From: Nymphalis io | Lineage: Eukaryota; Arthropoda; Insecta; Lepidoptera; Nymphalidae | Assembly: GCF_905147045.1 (NCBI RefSeq) | Contig: NC_065902.1 | Coordinates: forward strand, 5,401,377 to 5,465,376 | DNA: 64,000 nt | Direction: 5' to 3' | In this document: piece by piece, positions 50,401 through 59,834 of the stretch | How positions within the stretch are numbered: position 1 is the first letter of the stretch | How the letters are laid out: each line of letters begins with the position of its first letter | Position numbers and translations under genes: made by a program | The notes under the pieces: model-generated | What the model was told of the DNA's origin: nothing | The model's database searches: none | The model's input: the letters and a program-made list of their open reading frames with translations, nothing else

Positions 50401-52907
50401 CAGTCAATTGTGTATTCTTTGGTGGACCGTCACTCTATGGAACGGGGGTGGAAAATGTAGAGTCGTACACATTTGTATATAAAAGCATTGAATTTTATTC
50501 TAAGCTACCTACCTAAATTTCTATTTACTAACTTTTCAAAACTTCTCTGGTTTTCATTATATCCATATTTTCATTTAGACTGGATTTTTTTTAAGTTACT
50601 ATTTTGTAACAATACAATTGTTTTCTTGCTTGTTTGTGCCGTTTTTAACACTAGAATTTTTTAGGGCATTATTGTAGTTTTGAACTAATCTCTTCCTATT
50701 CGTTTTTCGTTTTTTTCTTGTAGATTAATTTTTTTTGCAGATAGTGTAGTATTTTGATTATTTAAAACTGGTTTTTCTTTCTATTTACGTTTCTGTTCTC
50801 ATCACTTCTTTCGCTTCTTTTCTATTTCATCTTCCGTTAGCTCATTTATTTTCTTACTCTCGCAATGAGTTCCATTTCAATATCTACAACAATAATATGT
50901 TAGTATGTGTCTTAATAAACATTAATTAAGGCTTTATTTTATATAGTTTAAATTGATTTATAAAATTTCTAATTTAATTTTATTAAATAATTAATTTAAT
51001 ACGGCTCCACTTTCAATTTTAAAAGATTATAAAAATCTTAATACACAAGATAAAAAATATTTTTAGGAAAAAACTAAATTATCCGACTGAATAGAAAAAA
51101 AAACAAATACTAAAAACCATCGAGCTGTTTAGGTTACAGAGTATGCCAAAGATACATGTGTATATTATGTATGTATCGAAAAACATTACCCTCCTTCAGG
51201 GCAGTCGGGTAAATATATCATTTTGAGGATTAAAATATTTTAGCAATGTAAACGCGGATTTAGTTTCTATTGAGTTAAGAAAACTGTTCCGCTGAAAAAT
51301 GATTTCTCAGCGGACGTAACGGATTGTTCGGTTACAACAATTATTTTGCAAATTTCTGAGAATGAGTTACTAAGTTCAATCAAATTACCACATTTTAGAT
51401 AAACAGATATTTTTATTGTTCTGAAAATGTATAATTCTTATATGAGTTACTTACCGAGTAAACAGTGGAAATCCATAACGCACGCAACTGAGATGCGGTA
51501 CAATTTTATACGAAACTAATGCTTGCTTACACAAAATAGCGGTCTGTTGAATGTTACCGTAGGGTTGTTAGTCTTAAAATATAAACCGGAATCGCAGTAA
51601 TATTTTGGTATATTTATTGAGAAAATGACGTATCAGTTGAATTTTCCACAGTGGGCGGTTTTTTAGGTTGAAATTTAATAATTAATTTAAATTTTTGGAT
51701 AACTAATGGTAATAATACATATATGACAATCAGAAGACGGTTTCATTATTTCTTCAATAAAACTATCGGTTGATGGTAAGAAAGCCAGATTTTAGACACA
51801 ATGGTATTCAAACCTGACAACTATCGAATGGGACATAGCAAAATATGGGTTAATCGATCATTAAATACTATTTTATTTTTAATATACAACAATTAAATAA
51901 TTTGTTTATATTATCAATATAAATAATAACAATTAAACTTTACAATTTATTAACATAATACTCGTATAGATACTAGAATTTCATGTAATCTTTTATTTTA
52001 AACAGGGGACACCCTAAACCACAATAGTGCAAACTAAAAAAAAAATGCCCACATACATCTTACAGTAACGAGAAGTAAATGAAGATGGCGGAAAGTTCTG
52101 ATAACGACTTCGGCGACATTCTAAAACGCCATTTTTCGCGTACAGTACAGTAACAGCCTGTGAATGTCCCACTGCTGGGCTAAGGCCTCCTCTCCCTTTT
52201 TGGAGAGAAGGTTTGGAGGTTATTCCACCACGCTGCTCCAATGCGGGTTGGTGGAATACACATATGGCAGAATTTCAATCAAATTAGACACATGCAAGTT
52301 TCCTCACGATGTTTTCCTGCACCGTCCAGCACGAGATGAATTATAACCACAAATTAAGCGCATGAAAATTCAATGGTGCTTGCCCGGGTTTGAACCTACG
52401 ATCATCGATTAAGATTCACGCGTTCTTACCTCTGGGCCATCTCATGCTTATTTTTTGCGTATCCATAACTAATTATTCAAGGTATCGATACCGCGCCACT
52501 TCAAAGTTGTTTATATCTTTATTCCTCCTGTGGTTGCAAAAAGGCTATAATTATTTATTTGATAATAAAATGGAGTTAATATTTGGCGTTGATTTTCATG
52601 CAATTATTCTGCTAATAATAATGTTATCAGCATACTTATTTAGTTTAGAAGAGTACTTAGTTTATTCCCATTTCTTTATGGTAGAATCTACATTCCGAAC
52701 CGGCGCGGGTGGTAGCTTTACATTTAACTATATAGTGTTAACATAGGGATTCAATGTTGCTTTTATAAGCCTACCTTAATAAATATTTTTTTGATTTCAT
52801 ATTATTTTTATCAAACAAATCATTAACTATACATAATTATATATATTTTCTTTGCAGGTGGAAAACCGGACGACATAACGGTGCTACTGGCTATCGTAGC
52901 ACTATGA
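44468..52907 (+). CDS. Pptc7: Protein phosphatase PTC7 homologue (mitochondrial PP2C)
   Basis: Five exons: 44468-44696, 45277-45456, 45663-45861, 49105-49364 and 52858-52907 (TGA at 52905-52907). They are GT-AG, in phase and total 305 aa, the usual length of the family. The N-terminus (MMQSVYWTGRVLSRAIRN) is Arg-bearing without acids, as in a mitochondrial targeting peptide. PP2C metal-site motifs are all present: GDDAWF (Asp62/63), VADGVGGW (Asp80), VATDGVFDN (Asp225) and KPDDITVLLA (Asp294/295). The enzyme is a Mg/Mn-dependent Ser/Thr phosphatase. In yeast and mammals it dephosphorylates mitochondrial proteins, including the coenzyme Q factor Coq7, and restrains mitophagy receptors. Two ATG codons start the frame (44468 and 44471) and either could be used. 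Exon 4 is extremely GC-rich compared with exons 1-3. Introns 3 and 4 exceed 3 kb and carry SINE copies. Confidence 0.94.
45862..49104 (+). other. Pptc7 intron 3 (3.2 kb)
   Basis: AT-rich intron with one SINE fragment (47421-47480). Short open frames here are hydrophobic, AT-driven and show no domain. Nothing else recognised. Confidence 0.5.
47421..47480 (-). repeat. SINE family B fragment
   Basis: About 60 bp of the family 3' end: on the plus strand GTGAATGTCCCACTGCTGGG followed by CTAAGGCCTCTCCC. Same sequence as the end of the copy at 52141-52443. Confidence 0.7.
49365..52857 (+). other. Pptc7 intron 4 (3.5 kb)
   Basis: AT-rich intron. Apart from the SINE at 52141-52443, no repeat or gene was recognised. 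An open frame at 52390-52746 overlaps the SINE head and has no domain. Confidence 0.5.
52141..52443 (-). repeat. tRNA-derived SINE (family B), near complete
   Basis: Read on the minus strand it starts with a tRNA-like head (GAGATGGCCCAGAGG, 52443-52429). The B box is GGTTCAAACCC (about 52396-52386). It then runs through the same body as the copy at 31671-31960 to a GGCTGTTACTG end. Inserted antisense in Pptc7 intron 4. Confidence 0.8.
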
Positions 52908-55680
52908 AAATGTCACTATGTGATTTATTAGATTATTTGAGAAACAGATTAGTTCAAAATAATTTGCAACATTAGTTTAAACAACGACACCAAAAAAAAA
53001 ATACAATATTGGTTTCTATTATATTTAATAATAGTGTTGTCATCATTTTTCATTGTACAAAAAACGATAACATTTTAAAGGGTTTATATGATCTGATGCA
53101 AAATGAATTTACCATTGACAGACACTAGAGCACTAGTCACTCGGTGATATTTTTACTATGCAGAAACGGAGAAATTGTTGATTGTTATTCATTTCCATTA
53201 CAATTTTGTTGTTAGTTGTGTATGTATTGTGATGTTTATGATAAAAAAATATGTGGTAACTAACATATTGGACGAATAATTGTGTATGCATAAATGCAAT
53301 ATTTGTTAATCAAATGTGTATATAAAATTCATCTAAATATGCAGAGGAAATTTTAAGTATGAATCAAGTACATTACTGATTATAAAGTTTAAAAGTATGC
53401 CTGGGTTGTGTTGTATCTAAGCTTTTTGAGCAACTCTTACCCTCTCTAGTAATTTCTGTATACTCTTATACATCTAGAGATGAGTATGAACAAATGTGTA
53501 ACCTTAGGTACAGAGGAATGTTTATAAATAATGTAATTTAGTAAATGTAATAAATATTGTAAAAAGAGAACATCGATATTTTTTTGTGATTATTTTGTTA
53601 TTGTATAAAATGTGTGTTTGATGTTTGAATGAAGACTGATTATTTAGCTATATTTGTTAATATGTCAATTTGAGATTTTTCAACGCAATTATTACAACGC
53701 AACTAACAGATTTTTGTAGTGTTATTTATATTCCTTTTTATACATTTTTAATCTAAACAAGTATGTATTCGACAACTTGACACAATTTACACTCAGTTTA
53801 TATTTTACTATACGTATAACATTTAATAATAATTGAATGTATGTCACTAAATGCTGCGGGTGCGACTTACGATTGTTATTAGCGTCTCTGTATTATTATA
53901 AATTATGAAATATCATTAATTTTTTTTTGCCATATCTAAACTGTTTATGTTATAATCAAGGAATAATGAATTTTATAGAGATCCCAACAACGTAATAATC
54001 TTTATTTTTTTCTTTTTTATCAAAATATTACTAAATTGCACTTCACAGAAACACTTTTTTTAGACACAGTAGCTGCTACAAAGGAAATATCAAATTAGCT
54101 TGCAAATAGTGTTCAACTAAAATAATCACAAAGATCAAATTAATAATATCCGCCAAATACCAAAACTTATTATTGCTGTTTTCCCGAGTTAGCCAGTGTA
54201 ATTACACACATATGGGCAAAACATCTTTATCCTATGATCATATTTACGTGTTAGGAGTTGTTTGTACATCCTGCAGTGCAAGTATTTATTAGCATGAAAG
54301 GTGAATATTTACCAGCAGGATCCCCATTTGTCGTCCTAAAATCCATACTATAACGTGATTCGTTGCAATTAATACATTTAGGGTTTGAAAACTTGGGTCG
54401 AATTCTAATAAAACTTATCACACAACAAAACATTGGTTAAAAGTTTATTGATGAAAAAGGAATTCTTGTGTAAATTTCAATATAACATAAGGTGCATTTT
54501 GGAATACGTCTTTTGTAGTTAAATATTAATTAATTATATGTTTTATTGAATTGGTTGAGTCATGAGGAATGATGGTAAAACTACTGTCTATTATAAATAA
54601 ATTGTTAAACGATTTGAAATTCGTGCAAAAAAGGAGTGTGTAGAGAAATAAATAAATTTAAATTAAATATATATTTTGTTTGAATTTTAATGCCTTCTAT
54701 TATTTTATTTATTTCCATAAAATTGTATTTTAAATCCTTATTGCAGTGAAAATGCCAATTTTTTTTTGTGTGTATGTATGTAGTGATGTGCCGGATCGTT
54801 AAAATGTACTTCCGCGGATACGGACACGAATAAGGAAAATTAATGTCCTTATAAAAAAATGTAATCTTTCTTATATCTTTCTATAACAAATGTTTAAATA
54901 TTTAATAATTTTAATTAAATAATTATATCACAAATATTTGAGGTTGCATCAATTAAATTAGTACCTTATAAGTATGTTATAAGATAATTAGTAACTTACA
55001 ACGATGAGTGCTTATAAATTTAACTTTAACAATATAAATGTGCCAAATATATGACGTAAAATAGAATTTAAAAGTATTGCTAATATATAACATAAGTATT
55101 ATTAATATTTATATATATTATATATCTATATAGAATTTCATATACGTAATAAAATTTAATTATATAAATGATCCACCAAAAAGTAACGGACACATCGGAT
55201 ATAATCTTTTTTTCTTCTTCGGATATGTAAACGGTTATCCGACAAATCACTAGTATGTACCATTTTTCCCAACATTTATTTTTGTATTCATTTGAATTGA
55301 ATTAAAATAAAAACATAATTTATTTAATATCTATTTAATATAGATATATTTTATGTCAGTTGTGTGAAAATATTATATTTTTATAGCATCATATTATCTT
55401 CGATTTATATTCTTTTTTATACTAAACAAAAAATGAAACACTTATTTTTCGTAATATATAATCACAAATAACTGACCTATTTTATCAATAATAATAAAGC
55501 AAATACAAAGAGCAATTTATAGGTTTGTTTTGTGCTAAATAAACTAAATGAAAAATAATCCAAATAGAAGACATACAATTTAATAGTTAGAAATTGTACA
55601 TAAAATAGAGAAATTCATAAAATAAATATTTGGCTTGATATATTAATTTATTTTTATTTAAAATTTGAACATTTTTATTC
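52908..55680. other. Tail-to-tail spacer, Pptc7 and Der-2 3' UTRs
   Basis: AT-rich convergent region holding the Pptc7 3' UTR (several AATAAA-like candidates) and the short Der-2 3' UTR, with a minus-strand AATAAA at 55652-55647. It also holds a possible hAT-like MITE at 54781-55252. No coding frame was recognised. Confidence 0.45.
54781..55252. mobile_element. Possible hAT-like MITE
   Basis: The left end TAGTGATGTGCCGGAT and the reverse complement of the right end TAGTGATTTGTCGGAT match at 14 of 16 positions. The interior is AT-rich and non-coding. The flanks share GTATGTA but with an offset, so the duplication is not clean. Confidence 0.45.
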
Positions 55681-56999
55681 TTATCTATTTTCTTCATTAT
55701 TATCTGGTACTTCACGATTCTCATTTTGCCAGTTAAATCCACCTGGTTGGACATTGGGAAAATCTGGCAATGTCACATAATCTGCCTCTTCGGGGGCTGG
55801 ATCAAACAGCTTTTTTCTGAAATGGATAAATAATTGCTTTTTTATTTAATAGGTGAGTTGACACATCAGATATACAAAAAAGTTTGGATTTAAATAATCC
55901 TATAATTAAATCTACTTGTATTATTTTTTATGAATTATGAAACTTACAAAAACATTGGTGTTATTAATATTTTCTGGCCACCTCTTTGATTTGGAAGAAC
56001 ATCTTCTATAAAGAAATAAATGTGACCGATGGCCATTCCTACCAAATCCACAGATATTGCATTTCCTAATAAGACTGAGAAACCGAGTAAAACCCAGGGC
56101 AAGTATGGTGCCTAAAAATTTAAATGAATTGTAATTATTTAAAGTATTTGTCAACATTACCAACACATATATGTCTAAATTATAAAACAAACTGAAACAA
56201 ATAAATGCATAGATTATTAGAGCTCTATATATATAATAGATTAGAATGAATATTAAGCAAAGATTATAATTCCAATTAGGTGAAAATTCTACAAGAGAAA
56301 TTATTTTACCTGAAAATTCATTAACCCAAAAAAGTTCATCCTTACATATATATTACGTCTTGACCATATGTAAACAATCATGATAGTAAAAGCTTGTCCT
56401 AAAAATAACAAATTAACAAAGAATGCACATAGCTGTAACATACTAAGGAAAATCAGTTTTTATAATATATTTTAAGCTCAATATTATAGTATCATATATC
56501 AGACAGAACAGATCATCAACAAATAAATTGTTTAATAATTTCATCTATTCTAAATCATGTATGATGTATGAAAAATATGTTGATAAAAGGATACAATCAT
56601 TAGGACACCACCAAAAATGAACATAACAACAAAATCAGCAGTCCTTCCTCTAAATGAGCCTTCCTCCAACATCCTACAATATCTATATGTAAAAATCATA
56701 TTGAAAAAAAAGTTAAATCCTAAGTTTCCAAAGAATAGGAATGTTGTAATAAATCTCCATAACTGGTATCTCTGCAGAATAACTATTGGATTGAAATATA
56801 GGTTAAATGGCGACACAAGATCCAATTGCTGCAATGTAAATGAATTAGCATTAGTTTAGTGCTTTTTACCTCACGGTGTATTCAATTGGTTTTCAATTTA
56901 ATTTACCACAGCCAAAGTAGTAATCACACAAGCAGTTGTGTAAACTCTTGTTACAGGTGGCACAAGCATATATTCTTGTAAAAGTGTTTGATATGCCAT
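55681..56999 (-). CDS. Der-2: Derlin-2, ER-associated degradation membrane protein
   Basis: Five exons (high to low): 56999-56907, 56828-56595, 56432-56310, 56111-55948 and 55816-55681. They are GT-AG, in phase and total 249 aa (human Derlin-2 is 239). Markers are MAYQTLLQEYMLVPPVTRVY, the WR motif (Trp55-Arg56), FFFNMIFTYRYCRMLEEGSF then RGRTADF, and MNFFGLMNFQAPYLPWVL. GMAIGHIYFFIED is a conserved GxxxG motif. Derlins are rhomboid pseudoproteases with several membrane spans. In the ER membrane they help move misfolded proteins to the cytosol, with Hrd1 and p97/VCP. As expected, no catalytic Ser/His pair is present. The cytosolic tail (GGFNWQNENREVPDNNEENR) lines up with the vertebrate SHP box but lacks its glycines and leucine, so p97 binding by this route is doubtful. 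The gene shares a divergent promoter region with TRAPPC13. Confidence 0.94.
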
Positions 57000-58079
57000 G
57001 TTTAACAACTTGATCACAATAATTGCATAATATAACTTAGATAGTAAATGGACAATCTAGGCACTATTGTAACTTAACATGATTGGGCCACATCAGATTA
57101 TTTGATACAGCAACGAAAAACTATCAATGTTAAATCTAAACAAAAACTTATAAATACATTAAATACAACATATATGTTCCACTAAACATAATGTGTTACA
57201 AATCATGTATTTTTAATCTAGTTTGATAAAAATAGGCTTTATTTTATTGCAAAAATAGATATTAGATACGAGAGAAACGAAAAGTAAATATGAAGTAAAT
57301 CTTTCATCCAATAGAGGGCGATAAGTGCAATAACAATGAGTAGGTACAAAGATTATAAATCATTTTGAAATACTACAGGCGTTTTAGAAATTATCTGTTA
57401 TTGATCTTTTATATTACAACCACTATTTAATCTTGGCTTTGTATATTTTTTTACATTGTCAATGCTGTTATCGATGAAAATTATATAATATGTGTGGTTG
57501 ATATTTGAGAATAATAATGCAATTATATAATATTATGAGATATATTTAATTTAAAAATGTGTCATCATAACTGTAACATAATAAATACACAAAAGAATTG
57601 CACTCTTAAATATTGTTTGATTATTTAATTTGCTCGAATATAATATATGAAAAACATAAACAATAAACTAAGATATAACAATATGTATAACCTTTGTAAG
57701 TAAACTCTATACGACGTTAAAACAAATTAATTTTCTAGGTTAATACAATTTATTACAATTAATGTCAATACATTAAATAATTAAAATGAGGCTATATGGT
57801 TCGAATCTTTGACTTGATAATGGCAAAATTAAAAAGTAAGAAGTTAGTCACTTGACATTTGACATTGACAAAGTAATTTTAGAATAAATAATAAATTGAC
57901 GTACCTGTGTAAATTGTAATGTTAATCTTTAAAAAACCACTAATATATTTCTGTTGTTTTTTCTTTGTTAAAATCTAAAAATTGTGGAAATAGATAGTTT
58001 TGAAAAGTTTAATATGATTATATATGCTAAAATGTAAAGCTTATTTGTTCTTAAACTTGTAGTAAAAAGACATTCAAAA
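57000..58079. promoter_or_regulatory. Divergent Der-2 / TRAPPC13 promoter region
   Basis: A head-to-head spacer of 1.1 kb, AT-rich. It includes a repeated TTGACATTTGACATTGACAA stretch near 57850-57875. No core motif could be assigned with confidence. Confidence 0.4.
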
Positions 58080-59288
58080 ATGGATACGAAAGAAGTCATT
58101 GACCACTTGGTTGCTTTAAAAGTAATGAGGCTCACTAAGCCGGCTTTGATAAGCCCAAAGATTGTCACTTGTGACTTTAAAGATTTACCGGGTAATATTT
58201 TAAATAACTTTTTAAAAGATGATGCCACATCAGTGGTTCAGATGGAAACTCTAACTGCTGGACAGTTTCTATTATTGCCTCAAAGTTTTGGCAATATTTA
58301 CCTGGGTGAGACATTTTCTTGTTATGTTTGTGTTCATAATGAAACAAGTCAACCAGTTCAAAGTGTATCTATCAAGGCTGACTTGCAAACAAGTTCACAA
58401 AGAATTCCATTATCAACACAACAAAATCAGTCTCCCATAATGTTAGATGTTGATGAAACTCTTAGTGATGTGATACATCATGAAGTTAAAGATTTGGGAA
58501 CCCACATTTTAGTTTGTGAAGTCACTTATATGTCCAATTATAATACATTATCTTCATTCAGAAAGTTTTTCAAATTTGAAGTAATGAAACCTTTGGATGT
58601 TAAGACCAAGTTTTATAATGCTGAGTCCGATGATGTATTTGTTGAAGCACAGGTGCAAAACATTACCTCAGGCCCAATAATACTTGAACAAGTGTCTTTG
58701 GAGAGTTCTCACCAGTTTGTAGTTAAATCATTAAATGAGGATGATAATGGTATGTCAGTCTTTGGAGATGTTACATTGTTACAGCCACAAGAGAGCTGCC
58801 AGTATTTGTACTGTCTTACGCCAAAAGAAAATATAACAAAAGATATTAAATTAATTGCTGCAGCTAAGAATATTGGGAAACTAGATATTGTATGGAGATC
58901 TAATTTAGGCGAAAAAGGAAGATTGCAAACAAGCCAACTGCAACGAATGACTCCTGATTATGGAGATATACGAGTAACATATGAAAATTTACCAAGTAAA
59001 ATACCAGTTGATAAACCTTTTAACTTTAAATGCAAAATAGTAAATGCTAGTGATAGAACTCTGGATTTAATTATCAAACTTCGATCACTTCAGGATTCCA
59101 GTCTACTTTGGTGTGGTATTTCAAATAGAAAATTAGGCCCTTTGGAGCCTGGAAATGTCACTTTTGTAAATTTAACTGCAATGCCTATAACTTCAGGCTT
59201 ACATAATATAACAGGTGTATCATTAGTTGACTTATTCCTTAAGAGGACATATGATTATGATGATTTAGCCTCTGTTTATGTGTACTGA
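58080..59288 (+). CDS. Trappc13: Trafficking protein particle complex subunit 13, single exon
   Basis: One uninterrupted frame of 402 aa from ATG 58080 to TGA 59286-59288. Family signatures are VALKVMRLTKPAL near the start, QSFGNIYLGETFSCYVCVHN, KADLQTSSQRIPLS, DVIHHEVKDLGTHILVCEV, MKPLDVKTKFYNAESDDVF, KLDIVWRSNLGEKGRLQTS then QLQRM, and FLKRTYDYDDLA at the C-terminus. It covers the whole DUF974 family length (vertebrate proteins are about 410-420 aa). In animals TRAPPC13 belongs to the TRAPPIII complex, a Rab1 exchange factor in ER-Golgi traffic and autophagy. The predicted fold is beta-sandwich (Ig-like) and no enzymatic site is expected. No intron is present, whereas vertebrate orthologues have many. 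A poly(A) signal follows at 59365. The start codon is the first in frame and aligns with the family N-terminus. Confidence 0.94.
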   Translation: MDTKEVIDHLVALKVMRLTKPALISPKIVTCDFKDLPGNILNNFLKDDATSVVQMETLTAGQFLLLPQSFGNIYLGETFSCYVCVHNETSQPVQSVSIKADLQTSSQRIPLSTQQNQSPIMLDVDETLSDVIHHEVKDLGTHILVCEVTYMSNYNTLSSFRKFFKFEVMKPLDVKTKFYNAESDDVFVEAQVQNITSGPIILEQVSLESSHQFVVKSLNEDDNGMSVFGDVTLLQPQESCQYLYCLTPKENITKDIKLIAAAKNIGKLDIVWRSNLGEKGRLQTSQLQRMTPDYGDIRVTYENLPSKIPVDKPFNFKCKIVNASDRTLDLIIKLRSLQDSSLLWCGISNRKLGPLEPGNVTFVNLTAMPITSGLHNITGVSLVDLFLKRTYDYDDLASVYVY

Positions 59289-59834
59289 TTGTTAACTATT
59301 ATAATTTTGTTAGGCCTAGGTACATGAATCTTTGTACTTATATCTTTAAAAATTTAATGTCAAAAATAAAGTTGTTAGTAATATAATTTTGTATTATTCT
59401 TAACAATACCTTTAATTTTGGTTTCCATTGAATGTGTTAACAAATTACTTAAATTTCCAATTTCTTTTTAAATACTTAGCTGTTACTATTAGTTTAATTA
59501 ATAGTATGTCTATTCTTCATACATATAAGAATATTTTAGTGAAAAAGATAAATAGTTAAATAATAAGAAAGAAAATCTACTTTTTAGTTTTATGCTATAT
59601 TTTTTTAAATAGGTACTAAATAAAATAGCCTGTATGTTTTTTAGTTTTGCCTTTTTTTTCTTTTCCGTCGTGTATCTACGCTATTTGAGCGCAAAATTAG
59701 TTTTGACTTTATAGAAAAAAAATCTGCGAAGTGATATGATATCTGTCAATGTCAAAATTTTATTGTCAATGTTAATATAACATAAAACTGTAGTAATTGT
59801 AATAGAATATTTTAAAAGAAAATAGAAAGAAACA
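59289..59834. other. Spacer between TRAPPC13 and rdgB-beta
   Basis: About 550 bp in a head-to-tail arrangement. It holds the TRAPPC13 3' UTR and the promoter/5' UTR of the next gene. AT-rich, with no repeat recognised. Confidence 0.5.
59365..59370 (+). terminator. Candidate poly(A) signal of TRAPPC13
   Basis: AATAAA lies 77 nt after the stop codon, followed by a GT-rich stretch. Confidence 0.55.

Noticed and set aside
52390..52746. 118-codon frame in Pptc7 intron 4
   Set aside because: Its first part is the SINE head read in reverse, and the rest is AT-driven hydrophobic sequence.
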